DNA of 64,000 nucleotides from Paraspadella gotoi (lineage: Eukaryota; Chaetognatha), in NCBI GenBank assembly GCA_051294375.1, contig CM119264.1, forward strand, positions 11,073,832-11,137,831, read 5' to 3'. A model generated the notes under the pieces. It searched no databases, was not told the DNA's origin, and was given only the letters and a program-made list of their open reading frames with translations. Each line of letters starts with the position of its first letter. The first letter of the stretch is position 1. The translations under genes were made by a program, and so were the position numbers. Below, piece by piece: positions 24,074 to 37,800 of the stretch.

Positions 24074-24868
24074 TTTGGTTTAGTCACTCGCTATTACAAG
24101 TGACGACCATGGCTTGATTAATTTATTTACCCGTGACAAAATATGTCGTCTTGACCGCTGACTAAACTTGCGGAAAAAAATGAAAATGGCATTTTGGTGA
24201 TGGTTATTTAAAATTGCGAATAATTTAGTCTATTCCGTATTCTCATGCATTAAAAAGACAGCGATATAGTTTTGTTGAAAATGTTCAATTTCACTACGAG
24301 ACAACAAAAATTAAGACTATGAAGTAAAACAATTACGCAACAGTAGCAAACAAAAGCAGCCGGCGAAATAGAAATATTATAATTATTATTGTTAACCAAG
24401 GACTTGGTTTGAATCATATTTCGCGAGTACTTTTGGACAGAGGACCACTCTTCTCGTTATTCCAATAATGGTACCACCCTAAAAAGTTACTATTGTTGAC
24501 AAATAATGCTCTTAAATTCAACGTGATATGACAGTCTCAAATGACAGAAGTAAAAAATATTATTTAATGATGTGAAGGTAAAGGTTTTTTGCTCCTAGTT
24601 CAATTTTGAAAACATTTCATTAGTCAAATGGTAATTTGATTATTTTTAAAATTTTAACCGAATAAAAAACGATCGAATAATTTTGGAATCATCGTAACCG
24701 TCATAAATAATAGCAACAAAAACAAAATGGCTGCTGTAAAACGTAATACTAGCTAAAAAATAGTTTCATTCACTGAAATAAAATAGAGATCACTGTTTGT
24801 CAAAAACCAAATTAATTTTTGCTCAACATAAATGCAGAATGGATCTACTGGAGTTTTTTGAAGTTCTT
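24074..24868. other. Intergenic region between MYCBP2 and SLC27A, no gene seen
   Basis: About 800 bp of AT-rich DNA holding the 3' end of MYCBP2 and the upstream region of SLC27A. One AATAAA on the minus strand lies at 24122-24127, far from the MYCBP2 stop. No RNA gene or repeat recognised. Confidence 0.6.
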
Positions 24869-25897
24869 TCAAAACGTATGAGCGTTGCGGCAAACACCGC
24901 ATCCTAGCGCAAACTCCTCACCGGTCGGGGGATGTTGAACGTGCAACGGACACTCGTCCCCGTCTAGTTGCACGGCCCGCGGCCCGGCCGGACATCGAGG
25001 GAGATCAGATTTGGAAATGTTAGTTATTCTCTGAAAACGAACCAAGTAAAAAACGTAAAGGAAAAGTAATTTTTACAACGCAAGATCCTGAATAGGTAAA
25101 CTAAACTTTTTTAACGAATGATTCGGCCATTGATTATATTTTCAGCAGCATCTCATTTTTAAGGACATTCATTACTTTTTTATCTAATTTAAAAAAAAAA
25201 ATTTTCGTACCTGAAAGTCGTCGTGGCACGGGTTGCAAAAGTGCGTCGTTCCAAAACAGAAAAAAACGGCCACGGAGCAACAGTATCGGCACTTGTACTC
25301 AAGAAAGTCTGTACCATGCTTGGGACACATCTGAGCGCGAGCGACGTCGGAGCAGCCGCCGCAGACGAGTTCGGTAGGGTCGAACTCGGCGTCAACACCC
25401 GCCTCAAGGTCGCAGCGGGCCTCGCCTCCGTTATAAGCCTTCCCGCACTTGTAGCAGACGTAGTAAGCATAGCGATGCATTGCGTATCCGGTGGGGTCAT
25501 CAAAAAAGCGTGCGCCTGGTGAGAAAGTAATCGTGTTTAACTTTTTTCCCGTTGATCAGAAAAATCGAATAAAAAAACTTGTTCAATGTACACTAATATT
25601 CTTATTACCTCTAGACGTAATTGCCTCACATTTGTCAAGCCCCTCGTACTCCAGCCGCATTAAGGCTTTTCTTTTCACATCCTCCAACAGAAGAGTGATA
25701 GGTTTCAAGAGTTCATCGAGAACGTCGTGGATCATGTCGCTCTTGCAAATCGGGCACTGGCTGAAGCCGAAAGTGATGCGGGGACCGTTCCATCGCCGGG
25801 TCAGAACCGTCCGACAGCAATGAAGATGAAAAATATGATCGCAGCGCAACTTGATGGCAGGCGCTGCTGAGAGAGCCTCGGTAAAGCATATCATACA
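24869..25897 (-). other. MYCBP2: Catalytic C-terminus of MYCBP2: RING-H2 plus tandem-cysteine (TC) relay domain
   Basis: The RING spans about 25745-25897: [14 protein letters not shown], then [10 protein letters not shown], then FSQCPICK. Exon 25211-25515 gives the TC domain: [57 protein letters not shown] and CNPCHDDFQ. The last exon ends [18 protein letters not shown] then GVCRNAHTF. In this family ubiquitin is passed between two relay cysteines in the TC domain and ends as an ester on Ser/Thr. All blocks known to hold zinc ligands and relay cysteines are present without a frame break, so the ligase should be active. Confidence 0.92.
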
Positions 25898-28800
25898 CAT
25901 ATCGTCGGCGTCTTGCTTAATGCCGGAGCGAGAAGAACCGCAGCTATAAAGACAAGGAAGGCAATTTTCTTCGTCGCGAATTCCGCCGCAGAAGTGTCCG
26001 CACGGCTGCGTGCGAACGCAGGCGTTCTGCGCGTGTGAGCGACATTCTTGATCAGAGCAGACTGTTCCGGGGACAGCGGAAAGTAGGCTCGAGGCCGAAG
26101 ACGAGGCTGTTTTGCAAGAACAAAATTTTAATTTTTTCAAATTGATAGGATGACATTAAAAAAATATAAAGAGATTTTCCTAACCACTGGCTATAGTCCC
26201 GCAGAAGCGGCAAGCCGAATGACCCGAACTATGGGTGGCTCCTTTGACACCGGAAAGACCGTAAGGAGAAACTGACGACGGCTCCGCCCGGAATTCCACC
26301 ATAGCTAAAATAAAAATGTTAAACAATAAAACATTGATAGACGAATAGATCAACTGTGTGCTATACAACTATTTTTAATTTTAGTACTAATATTCCTTCT
26401 CAATATTTTCCCCTAATACCTTTCAGTGTCTTAGAATCGGCGAGAGCCATGAGCCAAAAGAGTTTAGTTCTACCGCATCCTTCATGGACGTCGACTCGAA
26501 TTGCCTCCTCTTCTTCTTTGAAAACCTGACGATGATGTTGGCGAGACCGTCGGCTGGAGGGAAGGTAATATGTTAACGAAAGAAATAAAAGCGGAATAAA
26601 TAAATAATTTTCCCCAACCTGAGATGCAAAAATCTGTCGCAGTCGCCGCAGAGATTTCCACACTCGTCGCACGCAATGATGGCTAAGGTTTCGCCGTCGT
26701 CGTGATTGTCGCAAGTGGGTCGCGTCGACGAAGAACCGGCCCCCTTTTCCTCGTCGATGGCGTTGCTCGATGACCCTGTCATGGAGCTGCCCTTTGACGA
26801 AAAGCGGGCAACGTGATCCTGGTTGATGATGCAGAGCGAGGCGAGCGCCAGCCAAAGGGTTCGCGTGCGAACACAAGTTTGGGGGGCCTTATGGTCGTCG
26901 TCGAGGCGCGCCAAGTTAAGAATTGACTCGACGACCGCCGACTTTGCCACGGCGGTCCACGGTTCTGATAGCAGGCCATCGGACATGTCGCGTAAAAGCT
27001 TAACGATTTCCTCGGCCAGCGCAGAGCCTACCGTCCCGTACATCCACCAATGGTGGACGCCCTCGAGGCCGACGCGGCCTTCAAGATCGATCGACTCGAG
27101 ACGTGTTAAAGCGGCGCCGGATTTAGAGGCAGAACCGCCGTTCTTGATCTTGGTCTGCACGGACAGAGCCTTGGCTATGCACCCAAGAAATATGTCCAAT
27201 ATTCCGGGCGCGCCGCTCGACTGTGTTGCTGACTCCTCGGGAGGAAGGGAAGAGGACGAGGAGGTCAGCACGGGCGAGGGAAGCGATGGGATACCAAGGA
27301 CATCAGCGAACTGATGCGGCGGGATGATGGGCAAAACACGCCGAAGAAGCGATACAACTTGGCGTTGAACGCGCGGAGTACCGGCGTGTAGAAGCGCCGC
27401 GAGGTCCTTTAATAAACCAGGATGTTGTTGGGCCAGATACTTTCGGCCGACGGATGAACCACTCAAAGCGAGAACCATGGAGAGGAGTTCGAAACAGTAG
27501 GCATCTGAATCGATAGATCGAGAAAGAGAGTAAGCGGGTGGTGGCTCGCCGGCCGGAGTCGGGTTCGCTAATGAGGCTCCTTGCGAATCTTGCGAAGAAG
27601 AACTCAAGACCACATTGTCTAAGAACGCGTCGTGAATGCTCTTTTCCCAGGCAGTAAAAACACGTGTGGCTTCCTTCCTGATAGATCCCAGAATGTGGGC
27701 GCAAACTTGCTTTTGAAGGTTTGTCAATTTTCCACTGCGGCTGAATAAGATCCCAACCATGTGAGCCCGCAGATCGTGATCTCCTTCAGAGTTAGACTCA
27801 ACGGGCAAGTCAGAGCCCGTCTCCACGGCAGAACCCGCCACTCCTGTATTGATGGATGCGGCAGGGGGTGCCGACTGGTCGGATGATCCCGCGGGGGCCA
27901 CAGCGGATCGGCGTCGGGAGGCAGTGTTGTTATCCGTGATAAGTTTTCCAAATACTTGCGAAGTAAGGAGTCGGAAAACACGAAGAGTCTCTGCCTCACA
28001 GGACTGCCGTTGAAAGCATATAGGATTAACGACTGGCTCGGCGATTTGGTCCGGAGGTAGCGAGAGGTATTCGCCCAGTGCTTTTATCTGGCGAACTCGA
28101 AGGCTGTTATCTGGACCCTTGAGCTCGATCTTGACCGCGTTGACTGTTTCCGCCCGAGTCACGTGACAACGAATCCATCCCACGTGACGAGAATCGATCT
28201 CGGTCGCTTGAATCTTGGCTACTTCTTCGAGCGAGGTTCCCGCGAAAAAAGTCACGTTAGAAACTTTGTTTGACACATCGCGAGTGTTGTCGATGTGAAG
28301 GAAAACGTGGTAAATAAGAGAGTTTGGGGAAAGAGCCATTGAAATCGATTTTGATCGGTTCCTAGAAAGAAAACGTGGTTGAGATTTAGTATAAACTTCC
28401 TATCCGGAAAATTAACTATGTATATTTTACAATAATTACCGATCCTCTTCTCCGCTTTCCCAAAAAGTCTCCGTGGAGTTGTCAGTCAACGAAGCAATCA
28501 TAGCTTGACGACTGGAAGCTTTGACCTCAGCGGTTCGCGTCAAATCCTGAAGAATTTTAACTTCAACCGCTGAGGATTCGGAAACCTTTGCCGCGACGTC
28601 TTCAACAGCTTTGTTTCTTCCTTTGCCCTTTTTCCTCTTGGGCGAAGGCGCCGAAGCTCCCGCAGGAACAGCCACTACACCTGTCTCCGACGTACCATCC
28701 CAGCCCTCCTCTGATTTGGACAGTATCTGCGAGATGTTATTAAAGACATGGCTGTGATGGAGAAAAGCGTGGTCGGCCGGTTGAAAGTTAAGCGCCCACA

Positions 28801-31800
28801 TTCTCATCATCATCTTCTGCAGCGGTCCGCCAGAGGGAACATGCATCATTACATCCGCAACGGTCTGCAAAACCGCATGAAAGGATGCTCGCAGCGGGTG
28901 GGTAGCGTCACCCGCGATAAAGATGTCGTTCAACGGATGCTCGGAGACGTTGTGGATGTCGTCGTCAGTCATGAGAGCCGCAAATATATCGATCGCCGCT
29001 TTAGAATCCAATTGCTTACGATTATTGGAGGACTGATGTTGCTGCGGTTGTTGCAAAGCGGCGTCGACGGCATCGCTCGCAGAAGGGATGTCGAGTTTTG
29101 GCGATGGCGAGCGAGTTAGCGCCGAAACGATGTGCCAAACGATGTCGTGAAGGCTGGTAGACTGCGTGACGACTCGTAGGAGCCAGTTAAATGCTTGCAA
29201 AGCGAAAACCCGGCAAGAGGATTTTCGAATGGCTTGCTTCATCGCCAGAGAAAGGCCATCAAGGTCGTGGCGCTGAACGACAAATTTGATGACTGGAAGG
29301 GCGAAAACCCAATCGAGGGACGAGGGCCGCTCCGTTGCCGAGAGAGAAGCAGAAGAGGACTCTCCCACTGGAGAGTCCGAAGGTTCGACGAAGTTGCGAT
29401 GATTACGTGAGCGATTTATGAGTTTGGTCATGGCAAGGGAAGGATGGCGAAGCAATGACGCAGTAGCAAAGTCGTTAAGGTTTCCCATCACCGGAGACAT
29501 GATTCCTGAAAACAAAATAAATCTTTATAAAAGCTTGATAAAAATGAAAGCTGAAAAATCATTGCAAATATAGATTCTACTTTCAATTATTGTAAATTTC
29601 GAAGCGACTTACCAGAAAGAGGCGATTCATCTTTTATGGTTTGACTGGAGGAGGGCCTGCCCTGACTAGACTCGATGGAGGTCGATCTTGCGAAGCTTCC
29701 GTGCAGATCCTTGTTCGACGCAAAGACTTGGGGAGGCGACAGAATCGAGCCACCTCTAGAAGAAGACGTCGAGGGCAAGGCTTGGGACAAGGGGCGAGGG
29801 GTGGGTGATGCAGAGGATCCACTCGCAGAGGGTCGATGAGCGGCGTCTTGGCATTCGATCGAGTGTCGATTCGAATGGAAATTAGTCTGAGTCGACGCCG
29901 GTGACGATACCGACACGGCCGCTGCACCGACCGACGTCTCGCCAGATGCGGACATGGAGCCAGCGGCGCCGCGGACGCCGCGCATCTCTCGCATCAATTC
30001 TTCGCTCAAAGTCATGTCGTCGTCTTCGTTGAGGCCGCGCATCAGCAGAAAGTTGCAACGGATATTGGGGAAGATGGAACAAGGGAATTCCGAAGCGGTA
30101 AGACTAAGAAGAAGAAAAAATGAATTTAAGTATATATCATTTTTGAAATAAAAAATATTATTGTATAAGGAAGGAACTTTTGATACAACCAAGAATGAGA
30201 TTGAGTTCATCAATCTCATTTGTATTATTGTCGTATTGACATTGACTTGTCATAAATTCTGTTCCTGTGTCATTTCATGTTACAATAGAAAATAGACATT
30301 GTCATTAATTCGACGAGAAAATTTACGATTACAAGATCGGTAGGCATTGTCGTATAATTTATAAATTAAAAGATCTTTTGTAATTTGTAAGGAACAAACA
30401 TTATCAAACGAGTACCACATTATCAAGTAACCGGCATTTTTTTAAAAAGAAAAACCGTTTATAATGTTTAACAAAAAAATACCCGTTTTCCGGAGAGATC
30501 AATCCGTTCGGTGTTGTTTCATTCCTCCTTGCAAGCAGTGCCACTGGTGACGGCGTCAAAACAGACGACGGCGTGGAAGACTGCGACGGGGACGTCGACT
30601 CTTGAACGGAGGGCAATAGCATGGCCTCGAAGTCGTTACCGACGCTCATTGACGGCTGAAAAAGGGAAGCGCTTCTTCCGACGTTGAAGGCGTTGCCCGC
30701 GGTCGAGTGAAGAGGAGTTAATCTCCCGGCCACGCCGCCGCCGCTGGCGACGAGAGTTTGTGGACTGGGTGTACTGCAAGACGGAGGCAAAGCTGGTCCG
30801 TGGGAAGGAGTCAGTTCCAGCAAAAACATTGCGTTTTGCTTCATGAGGTGATGAGGTTCTGAGAAAGAATCGGGCGAAAGCAGAGTCACTACCGAAGTCG
30901 GCTCTTCGACCTGACCTGCGCTGAGATAAGAGTTACGAGAGGGACGTTGCGGCCGCGATCGCTCCGGCACAGATTTCGACGCCGCCGATCGTTTTTTGTT
31001 CCGTTTTCCCTTTTCTCCTTTAAAAACATTTCGCTTTTCTCTGAGATATTTTTCGCGACATCGATCGCAGATGAGGTACCAGCTGTTTCCGCCACAACCG
31101 CCTTCGCCGCAATTGCCCGCCCAGCCGCCGCAAAAGTTTCCACCACTGTTGTAACCCTGGCCGCCGGCGTGGCGGCCGCAACCGGGATGAGCTGTTCTCA
31201 TATGGTAAGTTACGGGATGAGGGAACGCGCCGCCGCAAAGTTCGCAGGATTCCTTCTGGGAGTTGGACTTCGCTTTGGCGCCAACAGAGTTGTCGCCGTT
31301 TCCTCCGGCACTCTCCCACATCGGCATCGCCGCTTCCCCAAATAAATTTCCCCTAGGGGCGCCGGGACCGGCCAGAGCCGAGGACCCCAACCCAAAATGT
31401 AATTTGCCTGAATGAAAAAAAAAAAATAGGAAATTTTCCAAAAACATATTAATTAATTAATTAATTAATTTAGACTTTAGTAAACTGTTAAAACATATGA
31501 TCACCGAGAAAGCCTTTAAGTGCAGCCGCGTTGTTTTCTCGCTTTTTCTTCGTCCGTTTGTCGTCGGACTTGGAATCACCGCGCGATCTTCCTATTTCGA
31601 TTAATGATTTTAATCGATTTTTTCCTGGAAACAAATATGTTCGCGAAAGGTAAACAAAAAAATAGAGAACTAGAAAACTATACAAACATTGAAAAACAAT
31701 ATTACAAGCGTACGTACCATTTCTTGAAACGTTCCCTTTGGTAGGAGACATGAGAAAAGGCGAGGGAACAAGGGCTTGCGAGGAGACGCGATCCGTGGTT

Positions 31801-34800
31801 AAAATTATTTCGTTAAACAGTTGCACAAGATGATGAAGCACAGGAGGAAGATTGCTGCATCGCGGAACATCACTGTTGAATAAAAGATAAATAAATAAAG
31901 GGGAAAAATAACACTGAGAAATAAAAACAAACCTGCCGAAGCGGACTGGTTTATCTTTGATTGTATTTGCCGAAGAGGTTTCGTTTGAATCCAGCCCGCT
32001 AACAAATTCCAGCGTTTCGCTTTCGCTTTTATGAGACCGGGACCTGAAAATTGTAATATAACGACGCTGCTAATTTTTTTTTGAAATTCCGAAAACTGAA
32101 ATATATCATTGATGGAGATGGAATCGTAAACAGGAATCTCCAAAGACTCCGAACTTTCCGACATGAGATTATTCATTGATATTCATTGTTTATTCATTGT
32201 TTATTCATAATTGTTTCATTACTTATTTTCCCTTTCATTGGCATCGCCCACATCATTCATCCTCCAACAACATCTTAATTATTTATATATTTATATTGCC
32301 GGTATATTTAAGCTTAAATTTTATCTCTCTCTCTCATTCTCTCTCTATTTATAAATACTATATAATATAAACCTTAAACCACCAAAGCCTGTCCAAAGTC
32401 AGGGGCAAGATAGCTTATTTATTAAATGAATGGATAATTTTTATATTGGTTGTACCAATTTCATAATATAATATATTTTGTAATCAGTGAATAATTCTTT
32501 AATTTAAAGATATATGAAAGGCTATTTAATATTTATACTCACTTGGATTTGCTTTTTCCTTCTTTCTTTAGTGCGACTTCGTTCTTGTTAGTCTTCAGTA
32601 CGAGACTCGCCGATGGAGGCCAGTTTTCGCTTACTGACCGCAATCTCGTCACCGGGCCATCTGCAGCATCTCCGACGTCTCCACGTTGGTCTGGGACCCG
32701 CGAACGTTTATCAGTTGGCTTTGAAAGGTTGGGGTGAAATTTAAGGAACGTGGCGCAGGCCATGGCGTCATGAACAAGACCTTCGTGCCAGAGAAACGCG
32801 GCAAAAACGGCGCGCTGACACTCGGCCTTAGATGGGGTAAGCGCCTTTTCAATAATTTCTTTCAGCGGCAAACCGGAGAAGGTGCCGGTATCGTCCCCTG
32901 ACGGGCAAGTTCTATCACCGGCAGACCCACGAGACGGATGTCCGCCGGAGGTGATGTGGGAGTGGCGATGAGAGTGTTGTGACCTGATCTTCCCATTTGC
33001 GGTAGATGAGCGAGTTCCGACGGCTTGCGTTCGTTCGCTGCGGCGATGGTGCTTGGGGGATGATCGAGGACGCAAAGTCGACGGGGCTGCATCTCCGTTC
33101 GGCGTTCGCTCATCCCTGGAACTCACGGCGCCAATCGTTGGCGACGAAGAAGGGAAAATAATCGATGCCTTCCCTGCTGAAGCGCCGGCGGCGTCGATAG
33201 GTCCGCCTTCGTTGATCATCGACAAGGATGAATTGACGACGGGACTCGAGGATAACGATCGTTTGCCTCCAGAGGGCGAGGGGGGATGCGAGTTAGAGGC
33301 AAGTGGGGATTCGCGTCGAGGCGAAACGGGGGTGAGAATTGGAGACGACCCACCGCGGGGAGAAAGACTTTCCCTCCTTTTAGCCCCTCCGGAAGCATAG
33401 GCGTTGATCGACGGGGATTTTGGGTGGGCGCCACTCGGGGATTCGCTGCGAGACCCTAGTCGGTCCCGCGGAGTCCCCGGGGGCGTACGCGAGGGCGTAC
33501 CCGGCGGTGTGACGCCGTTACCGTTAGCCCGTGATTCACCCAGAGCTTTGACAAGCTCTTTGACGGAAACGCCGTGTAGTTCTGGAGGAATGTCCTTGGA
33601 AAGACTTTCTTTGCGGTTGGGCAACTCTGGGGGTAGCGGTTGTGGAGAAGAACAAGTTGAATCGCCGTCTGATTCGTGGGAGGACATATCGTGACCATAA
33701 GGACATCTACCGACGGCGGCGCTTCTAGGAAAACGAAAAAAGAATTGGAATCCCCGAAAATTTATATCATAAATGAATCATAAAGCTCCTATTTTTTATA
33801 TATTTTTCCTATTTTTAAAAAAGCTTGCGAACGTACCTTTTTACATCCTGTTCCTCCTCGTTTGGAACGTTGCTGTAATGGTTCGTTTCGTCGGCAAATG
33901 GAACCGAAACTGGAGGATGAAATGGTTTGTTCCTATCTGATTCAAGAATAGATATGTGACGGCTAAATGGCGTGAAGGCTGCCCCCGTCACAAAAGTACC
34001 CCTCGCAGCTTCGAACGGGGAAAAGACGCCAGGAGTGCGGACAGCCACCGATTCACTCTCGCTAGCTAAATACGTCAATTGATTAGCAGCGCTCCTGGCT
34101 AATGACCAAGCGTCGACTTCTGTAGTGTGGCAGAAACGGGCGGCGGAGGCAGGGTCCAAACGAACCCAAGTTCCTTCCAGATTGATGACCTCTTCAACGA
34201 CTCGAACAGAATTCCCTAAAACCAACATGCCGATTGGGCTAGCTTTAAGCGATGGTCTACTTCGGACGTTGTGACCTGAAGATCCGCATTTGATGACAAA
34301 AAAGTTTCCAGGGATTCGAGGACCCATTGGCGGAGGTGGTGGAGTTTGGGGTGGCGGGAGTCCATTAATGCCAATGTTTGTGTACACGACCCCGCCAAAA
34401 GCCGCTGGGCCGGGAGATGACATAATTTGTAGAGGGGATGCGTAAGCATTGAGTTCCATTGGCTGCGTCGCATCGACATCTGATGAGGGGTCAGACGAAT
34501 TAAGTTTCTCGAACCCTTTATCGGCCGAAATCTCTAGGGAATCTTCAACCGGAATCAAAAAGTTTTTGCCAGTGTGTTGATTATGTTGCAAAACCCAGGC
34601 CTCAGATGGCAAAGTACCGCCGTTTCCCGCATGGCACTTCCGGCATCCGCCCTTCCACTTGACCTTTTTGCCATCGCCTCCGTTCGTCCCTTTGACCTCG
34701 CGTCGGGGACAAAATTTTCGAGTGGAATCGGCATTGAGACGCAACCATACTCCGTCATCGTTATGAACCTCCTCGACGAAAGAAAGCACGTCATCAATGT

Positions 34801-37800
34801 GAACGACGCCGATCTGCTCAGCTTGAAGTGAAGGTGCAACGCGGAGTCTCAGACCGGAACTGTAGTCGGCGCGAAAGGAAAGGAGTCGCTTGGAATGATG
34901 AAGCATAGTCCGAGTCTGACTCCGACCGCCGTCAAAGCGAGGAGAGAAGAATCCATAGGGATATTTAGCGGATGAGGCAGCGAGGGAGAGACCATAGGCC
35001 CGGGGAGCTTCCTTAACTTCGACACGCTGAACTTCGCCCATGGGGCAACCATCGATGCGAACTCTAATTTCGTAGAGGCCCACACTTGCCGGGGTCCAAC
35101 CCGCAGCGAAGGTGCCGTCATTGTTGGCGCTTACGAGCATCTTCTCCGAAGGTCTTTTGACCGGCGGTGTCGCGTAGCGCAGTTCTTCGAAGGAGTAGTT
35201 TTCGTAATGCTTCATGATGCAGATGGCTGAATAGGACATCTTGTCCTTGACAGTAACCTCGTAGGGAACGTCCAAATTCGGCGCGGGATGGCCGCCGTAG
35301 GTCATGTTGGACTGCAAAGCGCCGCCTGAAGAATCAGTAGCTAACGGACTTTGAAGCTGAATGTCAGGGTTGTTAGCAGACGAAAGACTGTCATTCTGGG
35401 GACTATGCGCGAGAAACTCAAGAGGAGTTAGCGGCGTAGAGCCGACGGCCGCCGATGACGGGGTTGAGTCTTTCCTTTCGATGGGAACTGCCTGAAGGTC
35501 CACCTTAAGACCGGGGGCGTTGGCCACGGCTCCCCGCTGATCCTTTGTAATAAGAGTGATGGTCGTCGGCCATCCACACTTAAGATCATCTCGGTTATCG
35601 AACGAAATTTCGCACAGACGAGTATCGATGTAAGACTCCGGCTGCAGCCACTGAGCCAATCGGCCGCCCGATGTGACAGGCGAGCACGCAACAAAATCTT
35701 GAAGAAACATACGCTCTGTTGTATGGCCGGCGAAAGGGATGACGCCTTCGAGGGCTTGAGCGATATTCGGTGGATTAGCGAGTAAGAAACCCTTGGACAA
35801 AAGAGGCTGATTATTGCCAAAAGTCTGTTGCGCCGCCTCATCAAGACTTTCCAGGTCCTCTTCCACCTCCGCCACCAGAGATGGAGGCAAAATAAGATCT
35901 GCCTTGAGGAGCGAGGATGCACAGGTGCTGGCCAAGTAAGTCACTTCGCGTTCGAGAGTGGACAGGCCCGAGTTGCCTCCAGAGTCAGGACAAAGGGCCC
36001 GACCGTCGAATCCCGTGACGACGCAATGAAAGCCAAACTCTCCGGACTTACGTTCTTCTTTCACATAGTCCGATGCCGTCTCTAAAGTAAAGCCGATTGC
36101 GTGACCGGGGACGACGACTGCGGACGTTGGCCAACCAGATTTCCCGGAAAACTTCCTAAATGGCGGGGATTGATCCGAATTGGCAGACGCAGCCTCGGTG
36201 GAGATAGAAACAACGAGGGTGTCCTCGGCCTGGGCGGTAGCACATCGATGGTCGAATTCTAAGGTCATCCACTGTAAAAAGCGGGGAAAGATTATAAAGT
36301 AATTTTCTATAAAATATCGCGGATTTTTCCTAACCTGAACGGAGGTAGGAAATTGAACTTGATAATTAGACACTGTAGCCGGTTTGTAGGGATGGTCGGA
36401 CTCAACGACAGCGTAATGATATCCAGTTGTTGACAGTTCTTCTTGAGAATCTGGGCGACGATTTGAGTTTCGACGCTTCATGTTAAACTCGGCAAGAAGA
36501 GGGAGCAATTCCTGATTAAAATTAGGATTTTACAAAGATTTTTCTTTCAGAAATTTACACAATTCTGTCAAAATATTGTAAATTATTTAAAATTACGCCA
36601 TTTTTATACCTGCACCAAGGTGAGAACTTGAACTGAAGCCCGGGCGTCCTGTGCCGCGACCGGTCCGAGATGCGCGAGAACCATCGGAAGTAATGACGAA
36701 AAGAGGTGTGCGTCGTCGACGAGGTCACAAATGCAAGATTCGAAAGACGAGGCATCCCCCGTCGAGTCAGAGTTTCCCGGGGGAGACAGCACGGACGAAG
36801 CCTCCAGCAATATTCGACAGGCAGACTGAAGAGCACAAGTTAAAGACCGAAATGATTTCAGATGTTCAGGAATCAAAAAACGAATGAAAATCAATGCAAC
36901 ACCTGCACAATGGATGACATAATGGATAAAACGGTTCGACGAGCCACCAGTTCTTGCAACGCCTTCGACGAGTACAGCGAAAATTCAGACACTGACGTGG
37001 CCGTCGGTAAGGTGCCGATGATGGCGGCGCCGCCGAGTTCCAACGATGGAAGAACGTTGTAGTAAAGTATGTGCGGAATCTGACCTCTGAGGGGGCAAAA
37101 TCGAATCATTGCAGTTAATGCAGTTATGAAGGAATTAATTGTGTTTCACTACCTGGTATGATTTGTCCCATTCGTGCTGAGAGAGCAGGGGCTGAAGCTA
37201 AAGACAACACCGTCGAGACACTTAACCGTTGGCATCCCGCCGTCGCCGCTCAATGTTCGACCGCCAAAGTTTCTCAGTCTGACGGCATACTTAATGCCTT
37301 CTTTTAAAGTCGTTGGTCTATCGAGTTTTAGTTCTGCGATATCGTTAACGCAATCCTCGGGACCGAATGATCCCTTTGTGGACTCCAATGTGTTCCACCT
37401 TTGGCTGTGAGTCAGAGTCTCCGCAACTGAGGTGCCCGCATCTTGATCGGCGGGATGTTCGTTCAGAAATTCGAGCAGCTCCAGTTCATACTCGTAGTGC
37501 GTGACGCCACCATAAACTCCAAAACCAGCGATGACGACACCACCCTGATTGACCTGCGAATTATAAAAGTAACTAATGATTTCTTGGAGAAACAAATTAA
37601 ATATATACTCATGTTCGAAATTTTGATAAAAAGTATATATAAAGTTATCATAAGATTTAAATTGACAGATCCCTGGCTTTAATAAATAATATTTTTTACT
37701 AAATTTTTGCGACAATGATGGACTATGATTTTAGAATTTTTAATGATTAAACTTCATCCTTAATTTGTACTGTAAACTGCGAAATATTGACTGGCCCCAA